64,000 nucleotides of DNA from Aeriscardovia aeriphila (GTDB lineage Bacteria > Actinomycetota > Actinomycetes > Actinomycetales > Bifidobacteriaceae). The stretch covers positions 62,001 to 126,000 of the forward strand of contig NZ_MWWU01000002.1 in assembly GCF_002259595.1 (NCBI RefSeq), read 5' to 3'. The notes beneath the pieces were generated by a model that saw only the letters and a list, made by a program, of their open reading frames with translations, ran no database searches and was not told the DNA's origin. Numbering within the stretch: position 1 is the stretch's first letter; every line of letters starts with the position of its first letter. Shown piece by piece: positions 8,161 to 16,931 of this stretch. The translations under genes were made by a program, and so were the position numbers.

Positions 8161-8907
8161 ATGCCGCAGGTGAAGGTTGGTGTGAAGGGCTATGAAGTGT
8201 CGTTGGATGGCGGCAAGACGTGGGCTGAGGATGCTACCGTTCCTGCCGTTAAGCTTTCTCCAACTGACGCATTCCGTTTCGACTACACTGCTCAAGGCAT
8301 TGTGTATAAGAGCCATGACGGCAAGGATGTTCTCACCGACTTGGGCGTGAAGGATCTTCCTGCAGTTCAGGTTCTGTACCGTGTTGCTGCTTCGAAGTCG
8401 GATAACCCGTCGAACCCAGGAAATGAGCCAGCTCAACCAGCTCAGCCAGTTCAACCAGCACTGGCACAGCCAGCTCCACAGGCAGCCCTAGCCCAGCCAG
8501 CTGCAGGCCAGGTACCTACTACTGGTCAGGTTCCTCCTGCAGGTCAAGTTCCGCTTGCTGGCCAGGTTCCTCCTACCGCTCAGCCAGTTCAGCAGCCTGT
8601 TGTCATGCCAATGCGCCCCGCAAAGCATGGCGCAGCCGTTGCTTCGATGGTGCTGGGCATCATCTCGGCAGTATTCTGCTGGTTCGGAATGAGCGCATTG
8701 ATCTCTGTGGTCTGTGGTATCATCGCCGTCTCGCTGGCTCCAGGAGCTCTGAAGCTGACGAAGAACCGTCCAGAGTTCCACGGTGAGCACACCATGGCTA
8801 TGGCAGGTGTGATCTTGGGTGCTATCTCGCTCATCATTGCGGCTATCACGCTGATTACCACCATCATGTTCGTTGGCGCTGCTGTGAACGTGCTGTCGAA
8901 TATGTGA
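8161..8907 (+). CDS. DUF4190-type membrane protein with Pro/Gln-rich linker
   Basis: About 248 residues if translation begins at the ATG at 8161. A soluble N-terminal domain (VKGYEVSLDGGKTWAED and following) leads into a repetitive linker of AQPAQPVQP and (P)AGQVP units (about residues 90-155). Two transmembrane segments then follow in a DUF4190-like region (HGAAVASMVLGIISAVFCWF; GVILGAISLIIAAITL). The frame stays open back to a TTG at 8059, but that lies within the tRNA terminator. No ATG or GTG with a ribosome site exists in between. An ATG at 8123 with GGTGG upstream is in another frame. The 5' end may therefore be truncated or frameshifted. Function is unknown. Confidence 0.7.
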   Translation: MPQVKVGVKGYEVSLDGGKTWAEDATVPAVKLSPTDAFRFDYTAQGIVYKSHDGKDVLTDLGVKDLPAVQVLYRVAASKSDNPSNPGNEPAQPAQPVQPALAQPAPQAALAQPAAGQVPTTGQVPPAGQVPLAGQVPPTAQPVQQPVVMPMRPAKHGAAVASMVLGIISAVFCWFGMSALISVVCGIIAVSLAPGALKLTKNRPEFHGEHTMAMAGVILGAISLIIAAITLITTIMFVGAAVNVLSNM

Positions 8908-8937
8908 TGAGTACAGCGCTTGCGCATAAACGTCTCA

Positions 8938-8970
8938 CTGCTCCCTGCCGCAAGGCGGGGAGCAGTTTTG
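8938..8970 (+). terminator. Intrinsic terminator after the DUF4190 gene
   Basis: Stem CTGCTCCC(T)GCC-GCAA-GGC(G)GGGAGCAG followed by TTTT. Confidence 0.88.
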
Positions 8971-8974
8971 TGTG

Positions 8975-8993
8975 CTGATAATCTTGAGAAATT
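8975..8993 (+). repeat. Full-length dispersed motif CTGATAATCTTGAGAAATT
   Basis: A 19-base copy identical to the reverse complement of 54178-54196, 45 kb away. It lies immediately after the DUF4190 terminator, in non-coding sequence. I use it as the reference form of the motif. Confidence 0.88.
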
Positions 8994-9035
8994 CCAAGCC
9001 GAGAGAGGAGAGACGTTAAAAAGTGTGCAAGTGAG

Positions 9036-9065
9036 TTGGTGTTCAGCGTATTGGCGACTTATAAT
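9036..9065 (+). promoter_or_regulatory. Probable sigma-70-type promoter of the HTH gene
   Basis: TTGGTG (9036-9041) and TATAAT (9060-9065) are separated by 18 bases. The region is AT-rich compared with its surroundings and lies 67 bases before the ATG of the small HTH gene. Confidence 0.6.
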
Positions 9066-9090
9066 AATTTAGTTGTCGCCGTATATACCC

Positions 9091-9108
9091 TCAGGTAAGA
9101 GAACCTGA
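9091..9108. promoter_or_regulatory. Inverted repeat TCAGGT-N6-ACCTGA, candidate operator
   Basis: Perfect 6-base arms with a 6-base spacer. It sits between the -10 box (9060-9065) and the ribosome site of a gene for a putative DNA-binding protein. This is a natural place for an autoregulatory operator, but a short RNA hairpin is equally possible. Confidence 0.4.
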
Positions 9109-9131
9109 CTCCGCAAAGAAAGGGTGTCGTG

Positions 9132-9473
9132 ATGGACCATTACACCACCGATACCGATCATATGGTTGCAAAATACACCAAACAGCTGTTGCGTGAGCAC
9201 GGAATTACCCAGGATCAAGTGCGTGAGATTCTCTCTTCGGAAGGAACAATCCGAAGCTCTTCCTACGTCAATGACCGCCTCAATGCACGCCGTAGTTTTG
9301 CCCTCTCCGAGCTGGACCGCATTGCTCAAGCGGTGGGGATGAAGGATGCTCTCGACCTTGTGGCGGCGGCAAAGTATGGCTCGCGTCCTACCGAAGACGT
9401 GCGAGAAAGTTTGTATATTTTGCTCGGAGCTTTGGCGCGTCGTGAAGCTCTGAGTGGAAATTCGAACAAATGA
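9132..9473 (+). CDS. Small XRE-like helix-turn-helix protein
   Basis: The protein is 113 residues. Residues 10-70 (KYTKQLLREHGITQDQVREI, then SSSYVNDRLNARRSFALSEL and DRIAQAVGM) have the helix spacing of a lambda-repressor/XRE fold. No other domain is visible. The ATG at 9132 is preferred over the GTG three bases earlier because AAAGAAAGGG ends seven bases before it. It has its own promoter and a candidate palindromic operator. dinB follows 17 bases after its stop codon, so the two are probably cotranscribed. A role as a regulator of dinB or of itself is inference. Confidence 0.7.
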   Translation: MDHYTTDTDHMVAKYTKQLLREHGITQDQVREILSSEGTIRSSSYVNDRLNARRSFALSELDRIAQAVGMKDALDLVAAAKYGSRPTEDVRESLYILLGALARREALSGNSNK

Positions 9474-9490
9474 TCGACTAGAATGGTGGT

Positions 9491-10831
9491 ATGAGTACAG
9501 CACCACGTTCGCAAGCAGTAAGGAAAGACTGGGGTCATGACGAGTCCGGTTGCACCTTTTTGCATGTGGATATGGATGCCTTTTTCGCTTCGCTGGAAAC
9601 TGCCCGCCATCCCGAATTGGTGGGCAGGCCAGTCATCGTCGGAGGAGTGGAAGGAGTTCGCGGCGTCGTGTCAACGGCGAATTACGAAGCGCGCCGGTAT
9701 GGAGTTCACTCTGCTCAAGCAATGGCAACCGCTCGACGACTCTGCCCGCAAGGCGCCTTCCTGCCCGTCGATCACCACTATTACTCACACGTCTCTCATG
9801 AGATTTTCACCCAGATTGTTGCGAAAATAACCGACCAAATCGAACAAGTCAGCGTCGACGAAGCCTACATCAACGTGGCTCCCGCCCTCAGAGAATGGAA
9901 AAGCCCGCGAGCTATAGGCGAATGGATTCGCCAGCAGGTTTACCAGCGCTTTCACATCACCTGCTCCGTGGGCATCGGCTCCAACATGCTCATGGCCAAG
10001 CTTGCCTCGACGAATGCCAAACCCAACGGTCTGCTTCTCGTACCCCAAGCGAGAAACGCTGAATTTGTGCGGCTCCTCGACCTCCGTGCCATCAATGGCG
10101 TGGGCCCAGCATTAGAAAAAAGATTATCAAGCTGGGCGGTAACCACCGTGGCGCAAATACAAGAGTTGAGTGAAGCTCAAGTCGTGCGCATGGTAGGCTC
10201 ACGCCAAATCGGACACTGGCTGTGGCTTGCCTGCCAAGGTGAGAGCGAACGAGTGCTCGTCACTCACGCGCTGGAAAAATCAATCGGCCAAGAAATGACC
10301 TTCCCTGAAGACACGAATGATCTCGCGAAAATTCGCGCTCTCCTGCGCAACTGCTGCGACCACATCGCTAGGAGACTGCGCGAAAAACAACTTGTCGCCA
10401 GAACTGTCAGCGTGAAAATCCGATTCGCTGACCTCACCTACGCAACGCGCTCGCAAACCAGCCGCGTACCCATCCAAAACTCTGTGCAAATGATGCAGAT
10501 TGCTGACCAACTCCTGCCAGCAGCGCTCGCCGCCTGGAAAAGAGGGAGAGGTGTGGCTGACGCGGGTGCCAGCCGCGAGGAAGTAAGCGCTGACGCTGGC
10601 CGATCTGCCGTATCTCCCACTTTCGTGAGATTAGCAGGAGTGTCCGTTTCGGGGCTTACCGAGCAAAGCACCACTCTCTACCAGCCCGAGCTTGACTTCG
10701 ACGACACGCAAGAAAATAACGAAACGGGGCTGAAAAAGAATAATGAGCTGGAGAAAGCCCTCGACGCCGTGCGAGCAAAATACGGCTCCTCAGCAGTACG
10801 CCGAGGAGCCACCTCCTGGAGAGATGAGTAG
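9491..10831 (+). CDS. dinB: DNA polymerase IV (Y-family translesion polymerase)
   Basis: The protein is 446 residues. It has the Y-family signatures FLHVDMDAFFASLE (metal-binding aspartates, about residues 24-37), VSVDEAYINV (catalytic Asp-Glu, about 118) and SVGIGSNMLMAKLAS (about 158), then the HhH thumb (INGVGPALEKRL) and little-finger domain. Near the C terminus QPELDF resembles a sliding-clamp-binding peptide. It performs error-prone synthesis past damaged bases. A Gly/Ala/Ser-rich insertion lies at about 350-375. The ribosome site is weak (GGTGG), in keeping with coupling to the upstream HTH gene. No clear LexA box was seen near the operon promoter. Confidence 0.95.
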   Translation: MSTAPRSQAVRKDWGHDESGCTFLHVDMDAFFASLETARHPELVGRPVIVGGVEGVRGVVSTANYEARRYGVHSAQAMATARRLCPQGAFLPVDHHYYSHVSHEIFTQIVAKITDQIEQVSVDEAYINVAPALREWKSPRAIGEWIRQQVYQRFHITCSVGIGSNMLMAKLASTNAKPNGLLLVPQARNAEFVRLLDLRAINGVGPALEKRLSSWAVTTVAQIQELSEAQVVRMVGSRQIGHWLWLACQGESERVLVTHALEKSIGQEMTFPEDTNDLAKIRALLRNCCDHIARRLREKQLVARTVSVKIRFADLTYATRSQTSRVPIQNSVQMMQIADQLLPAALAAWKRGRGVADAGASREEVSADAGRSAVSPTFVRLAGVSVSGLTEQSTTLYQPELDFDDTQENNETGLKKNNELEKALDAVRAKYGSSAVRRGATSWRDE

Positions 10832-10882
10832 AGGAGTTGACGGTGGATGGGGAGGTGAATAGCCGAGTAGCCGAAGCTCGAC

Positions 10883-12184
10883 TCAGCTGTTCTCCTCACC
10901 ACTTGGCAACACGATCAGCTTGACGAGCTCACCAATCGCCGAGGACAGCTGATTGCGATCCGTGGCAGGAAGAGAACGCAAATACTGCGAAATCACAGGA
11001 ATAACAGTGTTCCAATTCTCCCTCAACTGTGAGAACTGAACATAACCCGTCGAATCCAAAGCAGAGAACAAGGTTTCAATAAAGCGCTCGCGCTGAGCAA
11101 CATCCAAGCTCTCCCGCCACCCATTAAGCGTGTTCGCCAAAGCCTGCGAATAACGGGAAAGATGCTCAGTTCTGTCCAAAACCCACAAATCAGAAGGCTG
11201 AGGAGCTGACGCTGTGACGGCAACAGGCTCGTTGGAAGGCTTGAGCGCAGGTTCGTGCGCAGGTTTGTGCGCCTGCTCCTGCGCTTGCTCGCTCGCCGTT
11301 TTCAGCGATGTTTCAGGTGCCTGCTCGTGCGATTCTTCGCTCGTCGATTTCAGCGCAGGTTTCTGCTCTTCGCCCGAAGCTTCTTGCTCGATTTGAGGAT
11401 GAGTAAACAGCCACGTGGAGAGGAAATGCTGCTCCGAACCATGAGCGTTCGAGCGAACCACCGTCTCCTCAACGCCAGAATCAAAAAGCATGCCCACCAT
11501 CGACGACTCAGGAACATACTTGTGAACACGAGAACGGATCGCCTGGAACTGCTTACTTTCGATGAAAGAGCGAATAAAACCAGGAGAATCCTGCGCATAA
11601 ACCGCGCGAATACGAGACTGCACACTGTGTGGCGCGACAGCCGCAGCATAGATTGCAAGGTTTCCGCCCATCGAATGGCCCGTAATGATAATCTCAGGCC
11701 GTTCAGCCAAGTGAGCAGAAGCGTGAGATTTCAAGTAAGCGAGAGCCCGAGCCTGGGAGTCGAGGGGAGGGGTGACGAAAAGCAAGCGGTAATCCTCATG
11801 CCAGCCAGCAATCGTGCCATCCGTACCGCGAAAAGCGATAACGCGCGTCGAATCAGGCAGGATGAAAGTCGCCGCACAAAAACGGTTTGGATCGGCCGTC
11901 GAGTTCGGAGAAATGCGATCTGCCAATCTCACATCGCGAAAACGAGGGCTTTCACCGCACAAACGCAACAATTCCAAGGCTTCCTGGCCATGCGACATCT
12001 CGTCAATGAGAGCCGGGTAGGTTTCACGACGCAAAAGCTGTTGCAAAGTCAGGCTTTTCGTCGCCAGCGCGTCAGGGAAAGAAAGGTAAACCAACTGCGA
12101 AAAGATCAGCGCATCCTCGCCACAAAAAGGCTGCTCGGCAAAAGTGCGAACCTCATCGCGCGCATAATCCAGAAAAGTCGCCAT
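10883..12184 (-). CDS. Alpha/beta hydrolase, DUF2974 (Mbeg1-like) lipase family
   Basis: The protein is 433 residues. The nucleophile elbow ITGHSMGGNLAIYAA (serine near residue 170) sits in a lipase-like fold. The N terminus (FLDYARDEVRTFAEQPF...DALIFSQLVYLSFP) is characteristic of DUF2974 proteins. A low-complexity insertion at about 265-325 consists of repeated EQA/KPA/EPA units. No signal peptide is visible, so it is cytoplasmic. The substrate is unknown. No Shine-Dalgarno sequence precedes the ATG, so a leaderless transcript or weak initiation is likely. It converges with dinB (51-base gap) and diverges from the helicase-nuclease operon. Confidence 0.8.
   Translation of the reverse strand: MATFLDYARDEVRTFAEQPFCGEDALIFSQLVYLSFPDALATKSLTLQQLLRRETYPALIDEMSHGQEALELLRLCGESPRFRDVRLADRISPNSTADPNRFCAATFILPDSTRVIAFRGTDGTIAGWHEDYRLLFVTPPLDSQARALAYLKSHASAHLAERPEIIITGHSMGGNLAIYAAAVAPHSVQSRIRAVYAQDSPGFIRSFIESKQFQAIRSRVHKYVPESSMVGMLFDSGVEETVVRSNAHGSEQHFLSTWLFTHPQIEQEASGEEQKPALKSTSEESHEQAPETSLKTASEQAQEQAHKPAHEPALKPSNEPVAVTASAPQPSDLWVLDRTEHLSRYSQALANTLNGWRESLDVAQRERFIETLFSALDSTGYVQFSQLRENWNTVIPVISQYLRSLPATDRNQLSSAIGELVKLIVLPSGEENS
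11686..11698 (+). repeat. Dispersed motif within the lipase gene (TGATAATCTCAGG)
   Basis: The exact nine-base core on the strand opposite to the gene. It lies next to the codons for the nucleophile elbow, so here it may simply be coding coincidence. Confidence 0.5.
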
Positions 12185-12542
12185 AATGCAGTTCTAACAC
12201 GGGTGGCTGAAAGGTGACTGAGGTGGCAGCTAGATGTCGGGTTGAGTTGAGCGGCAGCTGGGTTCTGGGTTGAGTTGAGGTGGCGGCTAGGTGTTGGCTA
12301 AGTGTTGGGTAGTGATGTCGGGGTCTGCTGGGTGTTGGGCGGGCTGCTGTTACTGGGCGGCGAATTCTCAGCTCAGAGCAAAATTTTGAAAAGTGACGGC
12401 AGGAAGAATGGCGTCATTTCGCAGGAAGATTATCACCTCGAGAAAAACGCGTCCTACCTGAATGTCGACTGCGCGAAATCCTGCGGAAAAAACAGTCCGA
12501 ATTGCGCGTTCAGTTACTATGCATGCTTCCTACACTAGAAGT
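12185..12542. other. G/T-rich divergent intergenic region, no gene seen
   Basis: About 360 bases between the divergent lipase and helicase-nuclease genes. 12220-12350 is rich in GTTGGGT/GGTTGAG words that look like decayed tandem repeats. One exact motif copy (AGATTATCAC, 12428-12437) lies here. The frame of the next gene opens at 12462, but the first 27 residues look non-coding. Confidence 0.45.
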
Positions 12543-15500
12543 ATGAGCACAAAGCCTGTAACGTTGAACCAAGCGAAGAAGCTGATCGAGCAGTTCGCCA
12601 CCGCGAACACACCGCAACGCGCCGCCACGAAGGCTCGCGCGAAAAATGGCTGCGCGCCACAGCTCAAGGTGATGAGAATCTCTGGCTCGCCGCTCTCTGG
12701 CAAATCAACGCTCGCGTTTGAAGCATTCACAGGGCAGTGGAACCATGAGGCTATTCGCAACGGCAAAGCCTACCTGCTCGTCAGCTCCAAAGCAGCAGCT
12801 GACCAGCTCAACACCCCAGTGATCAACGTCGTCCAGCATGCTCAAGAAGGAAGGCCTGTCAGGACGATCGGCTCGCTTGCCTTCTCTCTTCTCACACAAG
12901 AGCGCGCAGAAAAAGGTAAGGCGCTGCCGCACTTCGTCGACGATGCTGAACGCGGCCAAGCAGTGCAACAAGTGCTCGAAAACCACCGCCAACACATGAT
13001 TGCTGGCAATGACTGCGAAACCTGCGATCTTCTGCGCACCTACCTCTCTCTCCACGAGCAAGACAAGCGTGCCGGTGAGCGTACTCAAGCTTCGAATAGT
13101 GCGCAAGGCGAGGTAAATCGCGAGCAGAACGCACCCAGCGAGCAGCTTCTCGTCGACGTCATGACCCCAGCGTTCATCGACCAGCTCGTTCACCTCTTCG
13201 ACATGTTCAACGGCTTGGGTGTAGCCAGTGACTCCGAACATTTCGACGCCATCTTGCACGACCCAGCAGTAGACCAGCGCATGGTGGAAGAATGGCAGCT
13301 CGGCCGAGTATTGCAGCACGAAGCGCAACACGTCCTCCAAGAAGAAGCGCCGGGCCTCTTCCTCGCCGACTTCTCCGCTGTTCTCGCCATCGTTACCCAG
13401 GCGTTGAGTGAGAATACGAGCACTGTGAACGTGCCTCGCGTCGTCATCATGGATGATTGCCAGGACCTCACCGTCGCCGGCTACTCCTTCCTCGAACAGC
13501 TGGCAGCCCACGGATGCGCGGTCATTCTCATTGGCAACGATGATGAAGCAACAAGAACCTACCGCGGAGCATTCCCAGAAGCCCTCAGCGCATTGGAAGA
13601 GAAGGGCTGGAAAGCTGAACAGTACGAGCTGGTCGAGCAGCTGGACCGCGCCACGGATGATGACACGTACGATGACTTTGCTGATGCCGCTGGCGATGTC
13701 ACTGCCGATGAGGTCAGTGTCGATGAGAACAGCATCGAAGCTGAGCTGAGCTACCGCACTCAAGTAGCCACTCGAGTAAGCCTCGCACTCACTTCCTCAA
13801 TGGTCAGCACAGATGTAGCGCTACCTCTACGCCCAGGAAAACTGCGCGCAGCACAAATGGCCTTCATGAAAGACCCTCGTCCAGTGATGGTCGATCACAC
13901 ATTGCAGGGCCGCCTTCTGCGCTCCAACGAAGAACTGTTAGATGACCTCGTGTGGCAAGTTACCACCAGCGTGATGCATAATGAGAAGCTCTCATGGAGC
14001 GACTGTGCGATTATCGCGCATACGAATTCTGTGCTCAGGCAAGTAGGAGAGCGCTTCGAAGAGGAAGGAATTCCTGTTCGCTACTCTTCAGCCTCGCAGC
14101 TTCTCAAGGATTCTGCGATAGTCCAAGGCTTGCTGGCAATCATTCGTTTAAATGCTGCGATTGCGAAGAAAGACCTTTCCAACATCACGCGCTACACTGA
14201 CTTGTTCACGCAAGTGATCACCTCACCGCTCTTCCCAGTAGTCACGAAAGTCGACGGCAGTGCGACGTACCGCAGCGTGCGGGAAGATAAAATGCTCACC
14301 ATATTCCAAACCATCGCTTACCTGTCGCAAGTTGACGAAGCTCAAACTACTTTTGACAGCTTGCACAAAGATTGGCAGGAACTGAGCAACAGCAGCGAAC
14401 CGCTGAATAGGGATGCGATTATTCTCCTGCTGCTCATGGGCTCGGAACAGTCACAAGAGCAAATTTTGAGCATGTACGATCGCATCGCTCGTACTTCTCG
14501 CACGCAGGAGAGCTCGGAAGATGACGGTGATGATCAGTCTCAGTTCGTGAAGTACTGGGAAGCTGTTCGAGCCAAGAAAGGCCCGAGCCATTCGGATGAG
14601 GAAGTTCTCATCCGAGCTATCAGCATTATCCGCACGCTTGAAACCACAGCCGATGAGGATGAACTGCTCTCTCAACCATCCATCGCCTTGTGGAATGCGT
14701 GGACTGCCTGCAATATCAGTGACTTCTGGCGTCAAGAAGCATTGAGCGTAGGAAAACAAGCCGCACGCGCCAACGACTACCTGGATACGGTGGTACGACT
14801 CTTCCGCCGCGCAGAAACTCGAGAAAACGAGGAAAGCGCAGAAGAGTTTGCCGAATGGATTGAAAGCCTCGAAGTGGAAGCAGGCTCACTGGCTCAAGTA
14901 GCACCCAGGCCTGATTCCGTTGTCCTTGCCTCTCCAGATTCGGCTAACACCCAGCACTTCAAGAAAGTGTGGATTATCGGCGTTCAGGAAGGCCAATGGC
15001 CGAACCTTGATGCTCCTGATTCTCTTCTGTCTGGTCAAGCATTCTCCACAGTGGCAATCTCCCATATTTTGAAAGAACAAGGAGTAGAACTCAACCAAGA
15101 GGCAAACCAAAGCCCAGAGAAAGCGGAAATCGAGCTGATGCACACGCTCGACCAGCATGTTTCAGACTTCGAGCTACGCGCCTTCCTCGTTGCACTGACT
15201 CGAGCGAGCGAAGAAACAGTGATTTGCGCGGTGTGGAATGACGACGAAGTACCAAGCGAATACTTGACTTCCTTCCTGCCAGAAGTGTTCTGTGACACGG
15301 GAATTCGCACGGCTGATAACGATTCTGAGCGACACTACACGCCCACTGGTTTCAACCCAGATTTGCAGGAATCTGCCCTCTTTGCCGGTTTTGACACCAG
15401 TGTGGATGGTCTCGCCATAGCTGCGAAAACAGTGCTCGTGGGAAGCCTTGCTGAACAAGAGCGCACAGGTGACACCGACCCAGCACAATTGCAGGATGCA

Positions 15501-16931
15501 CTTTCCGCACTGAAAATCTTGCAAGGAGTGACCAAACAAGCACAACAGCTGAGCACCGGCTTTGTCGGGCAGCAGGTGGGCAACAAGGATGACGACGGCT
15601 TCACCAAAACTCGCCCAGCACAGCACAAGCCAGTGACGCTCAGCCCTTCCGCAGTGGACGCTATTTGGGATTGCCCACTGCGCTGGTCGCTGCAAGATAG
15701 GTTCGCGGGTCCACGCCGCAGCTCGGAGGAAATGACCTTCGGAACCATTATCCACAACTGCGCGCAATGGGCAACAGACAATGGTTATGACCGCTCGCTG
15801 GGTAAAGATGAGCTGCTTCAAGCGCTGATCGAGCATTACCGTGAACTGCGTGAGCAATCACATTTCACCCCTGCAACGTCAAAAGAGCTCTTCAAGCATC
15901 AAAGCAATGACCACGAAGTGACTGATGTGTTGGACAAAATAGCCACCTATTTCGTTGATTCTCGCGATGCCAACTATGCTCCAGTGGGGGCCAAGACAGA
16001 ACAAATTCCAGCAGGAAAGCTCACGGGTTCTGCAGCAGAAGTGAGCGTCAACATTCCGCTGTCACTGTCGGCGATCCTGCCGTTTGTGCGTAATCTCTCC
16101 GGATTAGAGCACACGACGAAAGCAGAACTGTACAGCGCTCTCTCCACGGTGGCAGGTGGTTTTGTCGACGACGAACCACAAGACCTTCGAGCATTCATGA
16201 GCGCTCGCGTGGACCGAGTGGAACGACGCGAAGATGGTGATGGCAACACCGTGTGGAACATCATCGACTGGAAGACGGGTAAAATGCCTCTGAACAGTTT
16301 TAATGATCTGCAGCTCATCTGTTACCAGCTGGGGTTAGCATTCTCTCCCGCTTTGCAGGAGATGAACGAAAAGCTCGAGCAGCAGGCGAGCGAACAATCA
16401 CTTCCGGTATATGAGGTGAAGCAGAAGAGCCGTATGCCTGAAATTAAACGATCCATGCTCTTCTACCCGAGAAAGCAAGACGCTCCAGCACAAAGTTATA
16501 GTGCTGAAAATGGGTTCCAGCCTCAGCTTTTTGAAGGAAATGCGCTGTACGAGGCATACCCGGTTCGTTCGCATTTCCCCACATTTTCCAAGCTTTTTAC
16601 ACCGGAAAGTACTTTTCGTGATCTGCAGCGTGCTCAGGGAATGTCAGATATTGCACAATGGCTCGTTACAAAGGCACGCGCTGTTGTTGAGGGTAACGAA
16701 GCAGAAACCAGTAGTGCCGTGTGGGCTCTGACCATGCTCTCGCGCGTCTTCTACGCCATTTCCTACTCGCAAGCGGATTACTTCCCTGCGAAGAAAACAT
16801 CGAAATGTAGTTATTGCGAGTTCAAACCTGTTTGCCCGCTCTACTCACACGAGTCGCAAACTGTATTTGGACCATTGGCTGGAATGAATATTGAAGAAGT
16901 ACGTCAGCAGGTGAAGAGGAGAAGCGCATGA
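12543..16931 (+). CDS. AdnA/AddB-like helicase-nuclease subunit with degenerate motor and Fe-S nuclease
   Basis: The protein is about 1,462 residues. The N-terminal UvrD-like motor has a Walker A (SGSPLSGKST). Walker B is DDCQDL in place of DEYQD, and motif III is GNDDEATRTYRGA in place of GDPYQSIYAWRGA, so ATPase activity may be reduced. VALTRA (motif VI) is intact. The C-terminal RecB-family nuclease has FGTIIHNC, ARVDRVE, IIDWKTGK and QLICYQ. Cysteines WDCPLRW (about residue 1043) and CSYCEFKPVC (about 1421) form the four-cysteine iron-sulfur pattern of AddB-type nucleases. The stop overlaps the next start (ATGA), indicating a two-subunit end-resection enzyme for double-strand breaks. The ATG at 12543 is chosen because the upstream residues look non-coding. 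The A/B naming is by analogy. Confidence 0.85.
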   Translation: MSTKPVTLNQAKKLIEQFATANTPQRAATKARAKNGCAPQLKVMRISGSPLSGKSTLAFEAFTGQWNHEAIRNGKAYLLVSSKAAADQLNTPVINVVQHAQEGRPVRTIGSLAFSLLTQERAEKGKALPHFVDDAERGQAVQQVLENHRQHMIAGNDCETCDLLRTYLSLHEQDKRAGERTQASNSAQGEVNREQNAPSEQLLVDVMTPAFIDQLVHLFDMFNGLGVASDSEHFDAILHDPAVDQRMVEEWQLGRVLQHEAQHVLQEEAPGLFLADFSAVLAIVTQALSENTSTVNVPRVVIMDDCQDLTVAGYSFLEQLAAHGCAVILIGNDDEATRTYRGAFPEALSALEEKGWKAEQYELVEQLDRATDDDTYDDFADAAGDVTADEVSVDENSIEAELSYRTQVATRVSLALTSSMVSTDVALPLRPGKLRAAQMAFMKDPRPVMVDHTLQGRLLRSNEELLDDLVWQVTTSVMHNEKLSWSDCAIIAHTNSVLRQVGERFEEEGIPVRYSSASQLLKDSAIVQGLLAIIRLNAAIAKKDLSNITRYTDLFTQVITSPLFPVVTKVDGSATYRSVREDKMLTIFQTIAYLSQVDEAQTTFDSLHKDWQELSNSSEPLNRDAIILLLLMGSEQSQEQILSMYDRIARTSRTQESSEDDGDDQSQFVKYWEAVRAKKGPSHSDEEVLIRAISIIRTLETTADEDELLSQPSIALWNAWTACNISDFWRQEALSVGKQAARANDYLDTVVRLFRRAETRENEESAEEFAEWIESLEVEAGSLAQVAPRPDSVVLASPDSANTQHFKKVWIIGVQEGQWPNLDAPDSLLSGQAFSTVAISHILKEQGVELNQEANQSPEKAEIELMHTLDQHVSDFELRAFLVALTRASEETVICAVWNDDEVPSEYLTSFLPEVFCDTGIRTADNDSERHYTPTGFNPDLQESALFAGFDTSVDGLAIAAKTVLVGSLAEQERTGDTDPAQLQDALSALKILQGVTKQAQQLSTGFVGQQVGNKDDDGFTKTRPAQHKPVTLSPSAVDAIWDCPLRWSLQDRFAGPRRSSEEMTFGTIIHNCAQWATDNGYDRSLGKDELLQALIEHYRELREQSHFTPATSKELFKHQSNDHEVTDVLDKIATYFVDSRDANYAPVGAKTEQIPAGKLTGSAAEVSVNIPLSLSAILPFVRNLSGLEHTTKAELYSALSTVAGGFVDDEPQDLRAFMSARVDRVERREDGDGNTVWNIIDWKTGKMPLNSFNDLQLICYQLGLAFSPALQEMNEKLEQQASEQSLPVYEVKQKSRMPEIKRSMLFYPRKQDAPAQSYSAENGFQPQLFEGNALYEAYPVRSHFPTFSKLFTPESTFRDLQRAQGMSDIAQWLVTKARAVVEGNEAETSSAVWALTMLSRVFYAISYSQADYFPAKKTSKCSYCEFKPVCPLYSHESQTVFGPLAGMNIEEVRQQVKRRSA

